From: Hydrogenovibrio sp. JE_KL2
GTDB lineage: Bacteria > Pseudomonadota > Gammaproteobacteria > Thiomicrospirales > Thiomicrospiraceae
Length of the DNA: 64,000 bases
Direction: 5' to 3'
Assembly: GCF_009296185.1 (NCBI RefSeq)
Contig: NZ_WBJR01000001.1
Coordinates: forward strand, 682,001 to 746,000
The notes beneath the pieces are model-generated. The model saw only the letters and a list, made by a program, of their open reading frames with translations. It had not been told where the DNA came from and did no database searches. Below, piece by piece: positions 1-12,946 of this stretch; the stretch's first letter is position 1; every line of letters starts with the position of its first letter. The translations under genes and the position numbers were made by a program.

Positions 1-15
1 TATCGCAAGAAAGAC

Positions 16-369
16 TTACTTAGCTTTTTCAGCTGTAGATGTAGTTTTTTCTGGATTGTTTTTTTGACTGACATCAGCTGTATTCTTAGCTTCTGGCTGG
101 AGTTCTATTACCTTAACAAAGGCTTCATCTTTGCCAATCATTCCCAGTTTTTGTCTAGCAATGGTTTCAACTGAATTTTTCTGTGATTGCAGGACATAAA
201 CTTCTTTTTTTAAGTCTGCATTTCGAGATTCAAGCTGTTGAACTTTATCTTCTAAGGTTCCCAGCTTTTTTTGAAGAGATAGGTAATCGCTTATGCCACC
301 ATCAGATGACAATAAGCGAATCAGCAACAAAAAAATAACCGTTCCAAGAACAACATAGACCGTTTTCAA
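16..369 (-). CDS. ftsB: Cell division protein FtsB (DivIC family)
   Basis: A 117-residue bitopic protein. One membrane segment at about residues 4-21 is followed by a coiled coil at about 28-66 and a polar, Lys/Thr-rich tail. FtsB joins FtsL and FtsQ in the divisome and relays activation to FtsWI. The only usable start is TTG at 367-369, with an AAGGA-like ribosome site upstream; no ATG lies near the N-terminus. It sits 19 bp downstream of eno, the usual gammaproteobacterial partner, and is the last gene of the pyrG-kdsA-eno-ftsB string in this window. The C-terminal tail is longer than in E. coli FtsB (103 residues). Family call is firm; the tail has no assigned role. Confidence 0.88.
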   Translation of the reverse strand: MKTVYVVLGTVIFLLLIRLLSSDGGISDYLSLQKKLGTLEDKVQQLESRNADLKKEVYVLQSQKNSVETIARQKLGMIGKDEAFVKVIELQPEAKNTADVSQKNNPEKTTSTAEKAK

Positions 370-388
370 AGAACGATTTCCTTTTCGA

Positions 389-1681
<1,293 letters not shown>

Positions 1682-1754
1682 CTATTTTCGTTAATACTTT
1701 TAAATTCAAATCATTTTACGTAACCAATATGTCACACAAGTGACAACTGGCGTT

Positions 1755-4322
<2,568 letters not shown>

Positions 4323-4357
4323 ACTATTCAGCAGATTTTGGTCAGTTATTTGAAGCT

Positions 4358-5620
4358 TCATCTCTTAAACTTTTCATTCGTAGAATACCCCAAGACAGCG
4401 GCAATCTCACCTTCTATCTCAATAACAGGCCAACGATGTCGGTTCCAGTAAACAATCTGGTTATTATTCAGCCACTTCTTTAGCCCTGGAGTTTTTTCAA
4501 AATCATCCAGTTCGATTGATCTAAAAACCACAGGGCTTTCCAACCAACGCTCTGCAATTTGATGATTAAGCATGCTTTTTTCATCAAAGTGTAAAAACTC
4601 AAAGCTTTCAGGAATATACCCCAACCTGTAAGATTCTTTGAAATTTACCAGAAAATAAATCTTTTTACCTTCCACTCGAATCTCAGAATGGTTTGACAAC
4701 ATTCTTTTAGGATGCGCATTGGGATTGTTTAAACATAAAACCTCTTTCAACCAAAGATAAATAGTTTGGTTTAACTCTATCTTCTGCTGTTGTTTCAGAA
4801 TCCAATAAATAATCAGGTTTTTTTGTCTAGCCCAACTTTCATCCGCCATCCTTGACAAATCTAGACTAAAACTAGAGCTTTCAACTCTTGAGAGGTCTTG
4901 TTCACCAATTTCATGCAACAATTCAACAGCTTCAGAAGCATTACCTGACAACCTTGCAATTGCTTCATTAAATTTTGGCCATTTGTTGTAGATATTGGGT
5001 AGCAGTTGATTCCGAATATAATTTCGGCTAAATTGATTTTCTTGGTTACTTGGATCTTCTATCCAAGATAAATTATTTTCTAGCAAGTAGTCTTTAATTG
5101 CTTGCAACTCTACCCTCAGTAGCGGGCGATAATGCGCAATCGCTTCTTTTTCGACATGCCAGACTTTAAGGTAGCTCATCGCACGCAAACCGAACAATCC
5201 TGTGCCACGAACAACATTCAACAATACTGTTTCCGTTTGATCTTGTACATGGTGCGCCGTTACCAAGACAGCATCCGCCTGTTTTAACACCTGACCAAAC
5301 AAAACTTCGTAGCGTCTTTCTCTGGCAACCGCTTCAACACCTTTACGATGCTTAGCTTCAATTTTGACTTTCAATTCTTCAAAAGTAATGCCATTTTCCT
5401 GGCAAAAACCACTACAAAAGCTTCCCCAAGAGTCTGATTTTGGTTGAAGTTGATGATTAATGTATATAGCTGTCAAGCGATGCTTTTCGGCTTTTTGAGC
5501 TAAACAATGAAGAAGTGCGATGGAGTCTTTACCACCACTAAATGCGACAACAATCTTTTGTTGAGAAGGTAACTCCGCTAAAAAATGGTCAATTGCCCTT
5601 TCAACGGAGTTAGAAAACAT
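4358..5620 (-). CDS. tilS: tRNA(Ile)-lysidine synthase
   Basis: TilS attaches lysine to C34 of tRNA-Ile2 to make lysidine, so the tRNA reads AUA. The ATP-pyrophosphatase P-loop SGGKDS lies at residues 28-33, and the TAHHVQDQTETVLL and RNYIRNQLLP stretches typical of TilS follow. The protein is 420 residues, close to the E. coli enzyme, with a poorly conserved C-terminal half (residues 230-420) as expected for the TilS substrate-binding domains. It lies 14 bp after accA on the same strand, so the two are probably co-transcribed. Confidence 0.92.
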   Translation of the reverse strand: MFSNSVERAIDHFLAELPSQQKIVVAFSGGKDSIALLHCLAQKAEKHRLTAIYINHQLQPKSDSWGSFCSGFCQENGITFEELKVKIEAKHRKGVEAVARERRYEVLFGQVLKQADAVLVTAHHVQDQTETVLLNVVRGTGLFGLRAMSYLKVWHVEKEAIAHYRPLLRVELQAIKDYLLENNLSWIEDPSNQENQFSRNYIRNQLLPNIYNKWPKFNEAIARLSGNASEAVELLHEIGEQDLSRVESSSFSLDLSRMADESWARQKNLIIYWILKQQQKIELNQTIYLWLKEVLCLNNPNAHPKRMLSNHSEIRVEGKKIYFLVNFKESYRLGYIPESFEFLHFDEKSMLNHQIAERWLESPVVFRSIELDDFEKTPGLKKWLNNNQIVYWNRHRWPVIEIEGEIAAVLGYSTNEKFKR

Positions 5621-5634
5621 GGTTAAACCGCTTA

Positions 5635-6591
5635 TTACGCCAGTTCAAAGTTACCGTATTTCATGTAACGCTGGTAACGGCTGTCGACAAGCTGATCAAT
5701 GGCTCTGTTTTCCATTAAATCTAACTGGTCAATTAAAGCCTGCTTCAGTGTTAATGCAGCTTGTTGAGGGTTTCTGTGAGCACCTCCCAGTGGTTCAGGA
5801 ATGATCACATCAATCAAACCCAACTCTTTCAATCGCCTAGAGGTAATTCCCAATGCTGTAGCGGCATCAGCAGCGTTGCCAGCATCTTTCCATAAAATGG
5901 AGGCACAGCCTTCTGGGGAAATCACTGAATAAGTGCTGTATTCCATCATCATAGTGACGTCGCCAACACCGATTGCCAATGCACCGCCTGATCCACCTTC
6001 TCCGATGACAGTACAGATAACCGGCACTTTCAATTCAGACATTTCAATCAGATTACGGGCAATCGCTTCTGACTGACCACGTTCTTCAGCATTAATTCCA
6101 GGGTAGGCGCCAGGAGTATCAATAAAGGTTAAGATCGGCAATCCGAAACGCTCAGCCATTTTCATCAATCGAAGGGCTTTGCGATAACCTTCTGGTCTAG
6201 GCATACCAAAATTTCGATAAATTTTCTCTTTGGTATCTCTACCTTTTTCTTGACCGATAACCATAACAGCACGACCATCAATACGCGCTAAACCACCGAC
6301 AATTGCTGGATCATCGGCAAAAGCTCTATCTCCATGCAATTCGGTGAAGTCCGAAAAAATTTCTTTAATGTAATCTAACAAGAAAGGACGTTGCGGATGC
6401 CTAGCAACTTGAGCAACCTGTACATCAGAAAGTTTACTAAAAATAGATTCCGTCAGACTTCTACTCTTCTCTTCTAGCGCGGTTACTTCATGAATCAAAT
6501 TCATATCTTTACCATCTAGATGGCGCAACTCATCAATTTTGGCTTCAAGCTCTGCAATAGGTTGTTCAAAATCCAAAAAATCTAACTTCAT
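5635..6591 (-). CDS. accA: Acetyl-CoA carboxylase carboxyltransferase subunit alpha
   Basis: A 318-residue alpha subunit that, with AccD, moves the carboxyl group from biotin-BCCP to acetyl-CoA to form malonyl-CoA, the first step of fatty acid synthesis. The sequence follows AccA end to end: the N-terminal [17 protein letters not shown] helix, [27 protein letters not shown] core (start and end only quoted loosely), and the glycine-rich [15 protein letters not shown] oxyanion region. The upstream 92 bp holds TGTTAAAAT, an extended -10-like element on the minus strand, with no convincing -35. Confidence 0.95.
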   Translation of the reverse strand: MKLDFLDFEQPIAELEAKIDELRHLDGKDMNLIHEVTALEEKSRSLTESIFSKLSDVQVAQVARHPQRPFLLDYIKEIFSDFTELHGDRAFADDPAIVGGLARIDGRAVMVIGQEKGRDTKEKIYRNFGMPRPEGYRKALRLMKMAERFGLPILTFIDTPGAYPGINAEERGQSEAIARNLIEMSELKVPVICTVIGEGGSGGALAIGVGDVTMMMEYSTYSVISPEGCASILWKDAGNAADAATALGITSRRLKELGLIDVIIPEPLGGAHRNPQQAALTLKQALIDQLDLMENRAIDQLVDSRYQRYMKYGNFELA

Positions 6592-6683
6592 TCTTTTTCC
6601 AAGGTGTCATTTTTAGTTCAAATAGAATTGGCGTATTTTAACAAACATTTTGAAATTAACGTAATTTATCTCTGAAAGCTGTT

Positions 6684-8411
6684 TTAAAACGCTTTTTGCT
6701 TAAATTCCTGGATTCTATGGTAGACATTTAGAAGGGCCTGATGGCTTTTACTTAATTCAAACGCCTTATTGCCAATGGGCAGATCAGCCAAGTAAGCTTC
6801 ACCTTCTATATAGCGCCACACCCTATCGACAAGCTCAGTGCCAAAAAGTTTTTTCTGCATGTCAAAACTATAGAATTCCATTTCATCACTAAACACAATT
6901 TCCAAAGCAAATGAAAGTGCCTTGTATAGCATCTTCATGCCTTCATCATCAACGAAATAAAAACAGTCTTGCAGTCTTTCGTGTGCCTGCTCATAGTCTT
7001 TTACTGCCAGCAGACACCACATTTCAAGCTCAACAATCTTAAACTTTTTCCAATAACTATCACCGTCTGGCAACAAGCCAATGAGATTTGCCACACCTTG
7101 ATGATCTGAAAAACCAAGTTCACTCAAAGCATCTAACGTTTTTTCAAACTGCTGCATTGAAAGGTTTTCGGCAAGACTGTTAAGCACTTCTCGTAACGCC
7201 CGTCCTCTATTTTGATTATTGTCCACCAATTCTTGAAGCGGAAAAACTTCAGACATGCCGGGCACCACAATTCTGCTTGCAGGCACCCCAAAATGTTCAT
7301 ATTCTGTCACATAAACATCACTACCTTCTTCGTGTATTGCTTTAACCAGAAAGTCGAACTGTTCCTGCGTCGTGCCACTAAAGTCCCACTCGCAGAACTC
7401 ATAGTCGTATTGATCTGAAATGAATTTAGCGTGTATCAATCCGCTCGAATCAATAAAGTGATTTTCGATATTTTCATCATCTGCAACCAATTGTTCGTCA
7501 AATATTGGCGTTTGAAAACCATCAAGGTTGGAAAGACTTCGTCCCTGTAGAGATTCAGTTAAGGTGCGTTCAAGTGCGACTTCAAAAATGGGATGCGCGC
7601 CAAATGACGCAAAACATTGCCCCGAACTTTGATCAAAGAGTGTAACGTTCATAACCGGATACTTCCCGCCAAGAGAAGCATCTCTAATGGAAACCTCTAC
7701 TCCCTGCTCAACCAGTTTTTTTCTTGCCTCGACAACCTGAGGGTACTTTAGGACAACATGTTCAGGAACCTCAGGGATACATAAGTTATCCACCAAAATT
7801 TTTCTTTTCACCCAGCGTTCAAACACTTCCGAAAGCCCTTGTACTTGAGCTTCAACATGCGTATTACCTGCACACAAACCATTGCTAGCGTATAGGTTGC
7901 TAAATAAGTTCATCGGGAAATATACAGTATCTCCTGTCGATACCTGTCTCATAGGTAAGCAACGGATAGTGTTGACATCATCATTCAGGCTGAGAAAATC
8001 TGTCGCGGCCATCTCCCCGTATGGGTCATAGAATTGCCAAAGACTTGGCGTCAAAACATCTTTAAACCTTTTAAGCTCAATCGCTTTTTCATTTGGAAAG
8101 TAGAGCCACTCATGAGCCCTATCAGCTTGTCCACCGAGGAAAAAATCTGAGAAAAAATAATTGGTCTCCAAACGTTCGAAAAACTCACCCAATGCACTTG
8201 CCAAGCAAGCTTTTCGACTTGCGCCTTTCCCGTTCGTAAAAAGTGCCGGGCAGTTTTTATCACGAATATGCAGCGAATACACGTTTGGCACAGGGTTTAA
8301 CCATGAGGCTTCTTCAATTTCAAAACCAGCCTCATCCAATAATCGATGCATTTTCAAAATCGAATCTTCAAGACAGGCATCTTTGCCTTTTATATACGTT
8401 TGTTCAACCAT
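6684..8411 (-). CDS. ycaO: YcaO-domain protein, E. coli YcaO type
   Basis: A 575-residue homologue of E. coli YcaO (586 residues). YcaO proteins bind ATP and activate backbone amides; E. coli YcaO has been connected with RimO-dependent methylthiolation of ribosomal protein S12, but its exact role is unsettled. ATP-site acidic motifs are visible in ALGEFFERLETN (about residue 73-84) and in GLSEVFERWVKR (about 193-204). Residues about 400-575 look helical and repeat-like, as in the C-terminal extension of this subgroup. There is no precursor-peptide gene, dehydrogenase or transporter nearby, which argues against a peptide-natural-product cluster. A rimO gene is present at 56300-57676. Confidence 0.88.
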   Translation of the reverse strand: MVEQTYIKGKDACLEDSILKMHRLLDEAGFEIEEASWLNPVPNVYSLHIRDKNCPALFTNGKGASRKACLASALGEFFERLETNYFFSDFFLGGQADRAHEWLYFPNEKAIELKRFKDVLTPSLWQFYDPYGEMAATDFLSLNDDVNTIRCLPMRQVSTGDTVYFPMNLFSNLYASNGLCAGNTHVEAQVQGLSEVFERWVKRKILVDNLCIPEVPEHVVLKYPQVVEARKKLVEQGVEVSIRDASLGGKYPVMNVTLFDQSSGQCFASFGAHPIFEVALERTLTESLQGRSLSNLDGFQTPIFDEQLVADDENIENHFIDSSGLIHAKFISDQYDYEFCEWDFSGTTQEQFDFLVKAIHEEGSDVYVTEYEHFGVPASRIVVPGMSEVFPLQELVDNNQNRGRALREVLNSLAENLSMQQFEKTLDALSELGFSDHQGVANLIGLLPDGDSYWKKFKIVELEMWCLLAVKDYEQAHERLQDCFYFVDDEGMKMLYKALSFALEIVFSDEMEFYSFDMQKKLFGTELVDRVWRYIEGEAYLADLPIGNKAFELSKSHQALLNVYHRIQEFKQKAF

Positions 8412-8544
8412 GACCTTTCTCTCATAACCGTTTGATAATATAAGACTTATTTATTATAAAAATAAAAAAAAGCAATTGATGATATAGGAAAACCGAGTAA
8501 ACTGATAGGAAATTAAGGATGAATTTTATCCCGCGAGGTGCGCT

Positions 8545-8835
8545 ATGTGGAAACATTCTTTGATCATACTTACCTGTTGTTTTAGCTTTTCTGCTCAATC
8601 TGATGACAGCATTATGCCAGGAAAAAAACTTCATGATGATGCGAATTGCATGAGGTGCCATGCCAGATTAGGCTATAACACGGACAAAACCATCCGAATG
8701 AACATTCAGTCTATAAAAGACTTGAAGCGTGCAGTTGACTTTTGCAACCACAATTTGAATGTCGGCTGGTTTGATGATGAAGTCAGCGAAGTTGTCGACT
8801 ACCTCAACAAAACCTATTACAAGCTACCGAACTAA
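8545..8835 (+). CDS. Small exported c-type cytochrome
   Basis: A 96-residue protein with a signal peptide (about residues 1-18) and one haem-binding motif, CMRCH, at 35-39. Met52 is a possible sixth ligand. The ATG at 8545 has a strong GAGGT ribosome site 5 nt upstream. It is the only plus-strand gene in the first 12 kb, lying between two minus-strand genes, and it ends at a strong hairpin terminator. The protein is near the lower size limit for a monohaem cytochrome c. Redox partner unknown. Confidence 0.8.
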   Translation: MWKHSLIILTCCFSFSAQSDDSIMPGKKLHDDANCMRCHARLGYNTDKTIRMNIQSIKDLKRAVDFCNHNLNVGWFDDEVSEVVDYLNKTYYKLPN

Positions 8836-8855
8836 ATATTTGCCCATTCACAAAT

Positions 8856-8883
8856 AAAAAATGCAGCGAACGCTGCATTTTTT
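8856..8883. terminator. Bidirectional rho-independent terminator
   Basis: A perfect 8-bp stem ATGCAGCG / CGCTGCAT with a 2-nt AA turn (8861-8878) is flanked by an A tract on the left and a T tract on the right. It serves the cytochrome gene on the plus strand and the convergent exported protein gene on the minus strand. Confidence 0.85.
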
Positions 8884-8903
8884 ATTCAAGGCAAAAAACC
8901 TGT

Positions 8904-9746
8904 TTATATTTTGATGCCTAAAGCCTTTAACTGAGACTTCAGTTTCTTCAACTCTTTAGGGTCGGCTTTTTCAGTATCTTCCGACAAACAGCCCTCTGCA
9001 TTTGAAACAGCCTGATCAATCGCATCCACTAAAAAGTAGGTTTTCATGGATTCATTGATCTTCTTCCAATCACGTTTTTTTGCGCGCCATAGTTTGTTCA
9101 ACTCAGGGTCTTGCTTAAGCTGAGTCTGAATATAATCAAACAACTTAACTAAATGTGGAATTGATTCTTCTGGTTGATATGGAATCCCTGTGACTTTATC
9201 GTAATAGCTTTGTCTGTCAAGAATTGCAATTTCCAATGCAGGAATCATAGGAGAAATACCCGCCATTTTGGCGTCGTTTTCAGCTGTTTTGATGCGGTCG
9301 ATCGATAGCACCGGTGCATTGGACTTCCATCGAGAATAAAGCACATACACATTATAGCGATCAATAAAGTTTAACTGCCCTATACGCAATGGCATGGCTC
9401 TTTTGGCTGGCACGATATAATCCAAGCCTTGAGTACGAAGTTTGGTATGGTCTTTACCCCAAATTTGCCAACCAGACTGCCCAGTATCTTGACCTTCGCT
9501 GTTGACAGCAATTGGCTGACATGAAATACCATAATCATGTCCTTCTACAAAATCTTGAACAGCGATTTGATAGTCACCATTAGGTCTGATCTTTCTCACA
9601 ACACCAACAATATAAGCATCATCTTTGATGTTATTCGCAGGGAAGGCGATCAAAATAGTATCATTCACTTTGAACTGCTGTGCGTAAGCAGAAGAGACCG
9701 CAGTCAGCATTACCGACAGCAAACTAAACATTAGAATTTTTTTCAT
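8904..9746 (-). CDS. Uncharacterised exported protein with an SH3-like N-terminal region
   Basis: A 280-residue protein that I cannot assign to a family. A signal peptide ends near residue 22 (SSAYAQQ). The first part of the mature protein, FKVNDTILIAFPANN followed by an alternating strand pattern to about residue 70, looks like a small SH3-type beta barrel. The rest is helical with a lysine-rich end. One Cys lies at about residue 76 and another near 254. It converges on the cytochrome gene. A TATAAT element on the minus strand lies about 80 bp upstream of the ATG. Probably periplasmic; function unknown. Confidence 0.75.
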   Translation of the reverse strand: MKKILMFSLLSVMLTAVSSAYAQQFKVNDTILIAFPANNIKDDAYIVGVVRKIRPNGDYQIAVQDFVEGHDYGISCQPIAVNSEGQDTGQSGWQIWGKDHTKLRTQGLDYIVPAKRAMPLRIGQLNFIDRYNVYVLYSRWKSNAPVLSIDRIKTAENDAKMAGISPMIPALEIAILDRQSYYDKVTGIPYQPEESIPHLVKLFDYIQTQLKQDPELNKLWRAKKRDWKKINESMKTYFLVDAIDQAVSNAEGCLSEDTEKADPKELKKLKSQLKALGIKI

Positions 9747-9903
9747 AATTTTTCTTCTTTAATTTCTAATTAAAATCAAAGCCTTACCAACAATACCTGC
9801 TAGGTAAATTAAGCTCCAAGGCACAATATATGAAGGCATTATAATTTAAGTAATCGCTAGAAAGTGTGGATAAACTCTGCAATATCTTATTTGTTAGCCA
9901 ATA

Positions 9904-10584
9904 TCATTTAGGCTTCTCAGCCACATTATTTCTTAGATAAACAGGTAAAGGCACACTATCCAAAACACTTTTCGCAGATGGAACTCTTTGCTTGGCTATG
10001 TCCACTACTGCTTCAGCACTTGGCAACCTTTCTTCCCATTGATCGAACTTTGCTACAAGCTCAGAAAACTCAGTTGTGATATCCCCTGTACCTAACAAAA
10101 CATTCTCAGATTGAATTTTGACCAATGCATCTGCTTCAGATAACAATTGTGCGGGTTCTGAAGTCATTTTCCCGTCTTGCAAATAGCAAATTTGCAAGTA
10201 CAACTCTCTCATTCTGGCATCCAAGCACGCCGCAACCTTGCTATTTGAGTGATTGCTCAACATAGGCCATGCAACGGCTTCCAATGTTGAAATGGAAATT
10301 ACAGGCTTGTTCCACCCAAAGGCCAGCCCCTGAACCACCCCAGCAGCAATACGGATTCCAGTAAATGCTCCTGGCCCCTCACTGAGCGCCAAGCAATCCA
10401 AATCATTGCCTTCAACTCCAGCTCGTTCAAGCACACTATCAACCATCTGTAAAACGTGATTGGCATGCGTTTGTGGTGTCATCGCAAACTCAGTATATGA
10501 TGTGCTGTCATATTCCAAACTGACCGAACAGGCTTGGGTTGATGTATCAATTGCAAGTATTTTTGGTTCTATTGCTTTAGTCAT
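9904..10584 (-). CDS. tsaB: tRNA threonylcarbamoyladenosine biosynthesis protein TsaB
   Basis: A 226-residue member of the ASKHA fold. TsaB partners TsaD and TsaE in making t6A37 on ANN-decoding tRNAs. The N-terminal ILAIDTSTQACSVSL (residues 10-24) and the GPGAFTGIRIA loop (about 70-80) are typical. Its start codon overlaps the end of the upstream helicase gene by 8 bp, so the two are translationally linked. This pairing with a DinG/YoaA helicase is seen in other gammaproteobacteria. Confidence 0.92.
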   Translation of the reverse strand: MTKAIEPKILAIDTSTQACSVSLEYDSTSYTEFAMTPQTHANHVLQMVDSVLERAGVEGNDLDCLALSEGPGAFTGIRIAAGVVQGLAFGWNKPVISISTLEAVAWPMLSNHSNSKVAACLDARMRELYLQICYLQDGKMTSEPAQLLSEADALVKIQSENVLLGTGDITTEFSELVAKFDQWEERLPSAEAVVDIAKQRVPSAKSVLDSVPLPVYLRNNVAEKPK

Positions 10585-12511
10585 TTTCTCTTTCCGACAT
10601 ACCTTTTAGCAGTTGCTTCGCCTCGGTGGGCTCATACACCCACCTGAACCTTGGCAAACTGTTTATTATCGCCTTTCCGTAAGGCTTTGTCATAATTCTG
10701 GGGTCACATAACACCAAAACCCCTTTATCTTCCGTGGAGCGTATAAGCCTGCCCGTGCCTTGCTTAAGGGCAATAATGGCTTCTGGAATTTGAAATGCAT
10801 AAAAAGCATTCAAGCCTTGCTGCTTAAGGGCCGTTTCTCTTGCTTGAACCACAGGATCATCAGGCGGAATGAAAGGAATTCTATCAATCATCACCAATTT
10901 AAGGTCATCCCCTTTTACATCAACCCCCTCCCAAAAGCTGCTTGTTCCCAGTAAGATTGATCTCGAGGACTTACGAAATTGAAGCAATAAATCGTGCTTT
11001 GGTGCGTCACCTTGTACAAACAAGCTACCATCCCAATGATCTTTCAAAATTGAATTGGCTTCCATCAAGGCGCGATGACTGGTAAATAAAAGAAACGCAT
11101 TTCCTTCACTGGCCTGCAGCAACGGCCATATAGCCCTTAAGCATATCTTGATATAGTCAGGCGATTTTGGATCAGGTAACCCGACAGGATGATAAATCAA
11201 GCCTTGTTTTAAATAGTCAAACGGACTGTCCCATTGCAATGCACGCCCTTCTTCAAGCCCCAAGCGCCTTGAGAAGTAATCGAACTGCCCATTTACACTT
11301 AAGGTTGCCGATGTAAAAATCCAAGCGCCACCTAAAATATCTCTTTGCTTGCTAAAGGGTTCAGACACGCTCATCGGCGTAAAGTTCAATCTAAAACGCG
11401 CTTGAGAAGAATCAACCCAACGTACTTCGTTTTGTGTACTTGAAGTTAGCCAACGCCTCAATTGGTCCGCCATATCCTGTGCGCGCTTTTGAACTGCGGC
11501 AATTGACTTTCCTCTATCCAAAAAAGGCTTAAGTCCATCTTCTATCTTTTTGAGACAATTCAGAATTGCATCCAAGCTCTCAATTGATTTAGGGTGCGCC
11601 GAAAAGGCTTCCCAGTTCCAACGTTTTTCCCATTTACCGAGTACTTCATTAAACTGTTGTACCGATAGCTCTAACTGCTTGGCGGCATCCAACATATCTG
11701 CCGCTTCTTTTGCCTCTTGGACAACGGCATTTCGCATATCACGAGCTAGTTCATCAAACTGACCTCTGGATAAGGTAAACCCGAGGAATTGTGCGGCAAT
11801 GTCTGGTAACTGGTGTGCCTCATCAAAAATATACACATCTGCTTCAGGCAGTAGCTCTCCAAACCCGTTTTCTCTTAACGCCAAGTCTGCACAAAACAGA
11901 TGGTGATTGACTATCAAAACATCTGACTCTACAGCATCCTGCTTCACCTTCGGGTAAAAGCAATCAGAGTCGGCGTGACAACCATTAGCCTGACAAAATT
12001 CTAATCTGGCACACACCTTGTGCCAAATGGGATCGTTTTCATCAAGGGTGTTTAATTCTGCTTTATCACCAGCATGCGTTTTCTCCATCCAGTCATGAAT
12101 TAGAGATAGTTTCTGCCAGACAGAACGTGTATTTTGTTCTGTTGTTTCGGCAATCTCAAGCCGTTGCGGGCAAAGATAGTTTTCTCGACCTTTCAAAAGC
12201 TTAACGGAGCCCTTAAAGCCACAAAGTTGTTTAATTAAGGGTATGTCCTTTGATAGCAACTGCTCTTGCAGGTTCTTTGTTGCAGTCGAAATAATGACTT
12301 TTTTCCCTGAAAGCAGCGCGGGAATGAGATAGGCAAAGGTTTTCCCCGTTCCGGTTCCCGCTTCTGCCAATAAAACACTTTTTTCTTCAATGGACTTCGC
12401 GACCTCTAGGGACATTTCTAGCTGAGAAGACCGCACTTCAAAATCGGTAATCAATCGCTTAAGCTTTGAGTCGTTTGTTAGCAGATCTTGAGTTTCTGTG
12501 ATTAAAGACAA
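10577..12511 (-). CDS. DinG/YoaA-type ATP-dependent iron-sulfur helicase
   Basis: A 644-residue XPD-like superfamily 2 helicase that unwinds DNA 5' to 3' during repair. A Q-motif-like stretch (FEVRSSQLEMS) is followed by Walker A AGTGTGKT at 51-58, four spaced cysteines for a 4Fe-4S cluster (ENYLCPQ, then KVCARLEFCQANGCHADSDC), the DEAH box in YIFDEAHQLPD, and the C-terminal GTGRLIR motif VI. The size fits YoaA (636) rather than DinG (716). The start is unusual: TTG at 12509-12511 with no clear ribosome site. The next Met (residue 33) would remove the Q-motif, so I keep the TTG. Confidence 0.88.
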   Translation of the reverse strand: MSLITETQDLLTNDSKLKRLITDFEVRSSQLEMSLEVAKSIEEKSVLLAEAGTGTGKTFAYLIPALLSGKKVIISTATKNLQEQLLSKDIPLIKQLCGFKGSVKLLKGRENYLCPQRLEIAETTEQNTRSVWQKLSLIHDWMEKTHAGDKAELNTLDENDPIWHKVCARLEFCQANGCHADSDCFYPKVKQDAVESDVLIVNHHLFCADLALRENGFGELLPEADVYIFDEAHQLPDIAAQFLGFTLSRGQFDELARDMRNAVVQEAKEAADMLDAAKQLELSVQQFNEVLGKWEKRWNWEAFSAHPKSIESLDAILNCLKKIEDGLKPFLDRGKSIAAVQKRAQDMADQLRRWLTSSTQNEVRWVDSSQARFRLNFTPMSVSEPFSKQRDILGGAWIFTSATLSVNGQFDYFSRRLGLEEGRALQWDSPFDYLKQGLIYHPVGLPDPKSPDYIKICLRAIWPLLQASEGNAFLLFTSHRALMEANSILKDHWDGSLFVQGDAPKHDLLLQFRKSSRSILLGTSSFWEGVDVKGDDLKLVMIDRIPFIPPDDPVVQARETALKQQGLNAFYAFQIPEAIIALKQGTGRLIRSTEDKGVLVLCDPRIMTKPYGKAIINSLPRFRWVYEPTEAKQLLKGMSEREND

Positions 12512-12640
12512 AATTTAGTCTAGCCTTCCATGAAGATGTTTAGAGTTCTGTTTTTACAGATCGTAGGTGAGATAATGACTTCCTAACGAAACGAAAATCA
12601 TTATTTTTGCCGAATTCTAATAAAAAACCTACGCTAAAAC

Positions 12641-12690
12641 TAGACATTTCGTTGAAAATCGGTAAAATTCCCACTTTCAAATTTGAAAGT
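12641..12690 (+). promoter_or_regulatory. rpmJ promoter with an 18-bp palindrome at the predicted start site
   Basis: TAGACA (12641-12646) and TAAAAT (12663-12668) are separated by 16 nt. Five bases on begins a perfect 18-bp palindrome, ACTTTCAAATTTGAAAGT (12673-12690), which would cover +1. That is a repressor operator position. A second, split inverted repeat, ATAATGA / TCATTAT (12572-12578 and 12598-12604), lies further upstream between this gene and the divergent helicase gene. Confidence 0.6.
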
Positions 12691-12730
12691 CTTGAAGAAG
12701 ACACTAAACTTAAAAATTGGATATCTAGTT

Positions 12731-12856
12731 ATGAAAATTTTATCATCATTAAAATCAGCAAAAACACGTCATAAAGACTGCCAAGTCGTTAGACGTCGTG
12801 GAAAGGTTTATGTTATCAACAAAACAAACCCACGTTTCAAAGCACGTCAACGCTAA
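12731..12856 (+). CDS. rpmJ: Ribosomal protein bL36, zinc-independent (type B) paralogue
   Basis: A 41-residue protein, too short for most ORF lists. It begins [16 protein letters not shown] and ends [10 protein letters not shown], matching the YkgO / RpmJ2 form of bL36. The zinc ribbon of normal bL36 is lost: of the Cys-Cys-Cys-His set only one Cys (residue 17) remains, and Asn30 sits where a ligand Cys would be. In E. coli the equivalent gene is repressed by Zur and replaces the zinc form under zinc shortage. Here it is monocistronic, has its own promoter and palindrome, and ends in a terminator. Whether a zinc-type rpmJ exists elsewhere in this genome cannot be seen. Confidence 0.92.
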   Translation: MKILSSLKSAKTRHKDCQVVRRRGKVYVINKTNPRFKARQR

Positions 12857-12874
12857 TTTAAAAGCATGACGAAT

Positions 12875-12905
12875 AAAAAAGGCACCTGATCAGTGCCTTT
12901 TTTTA
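12875..12905. terminator. Rho-independent terminator after rpmJ
   Basis: GGCAC / GTGCC stem around a 7-nt loop (12881-12897), preceded by six A and followed by seven T. It can work in both directions, ending rpmJ and possibly read-through from cheV. Confidence 0.75.
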
Positions 12906-12927
12906 TATCTGCTATTTAGGACGACAA

Positions 12928-12946
12928 CCCCAACCTGGCAGATTTT
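12928..12946 (-). repeat. Dispersed 19-bp repeat, copy A (singlet)
   Basis: On the minus strand this reads AAAATCTGCCAGGTTGGGG, identical to copies C, D and E. It sits at the 3' end of cheV, overlapping its stop codon by 2 bp, between convergent rpmJ and cheV. Confidence 0.8.

Noticed and set aside
1730-1745. TGTCAC/GTGACA inverted repeat between kdsA and eno
   Set aside because: Short, without a T tract or nearby promoter elements; no function can be supported.
6684-8411. ycaO as the core of a ribosomally made peptide (RiPP) cluster
   Set aside because: No precursor peptide, dehydrogenase, protease or exporter nearby; sequence and length match housekeeping YcaO.
9865-9873. A perfect DnaA box (TTATCCACA on the minus strand)
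   Set aside because: A single 9-mer with no second box, no AT-rich unwinding element and no dnaA/dnaN nearby; expected by chance at this length.
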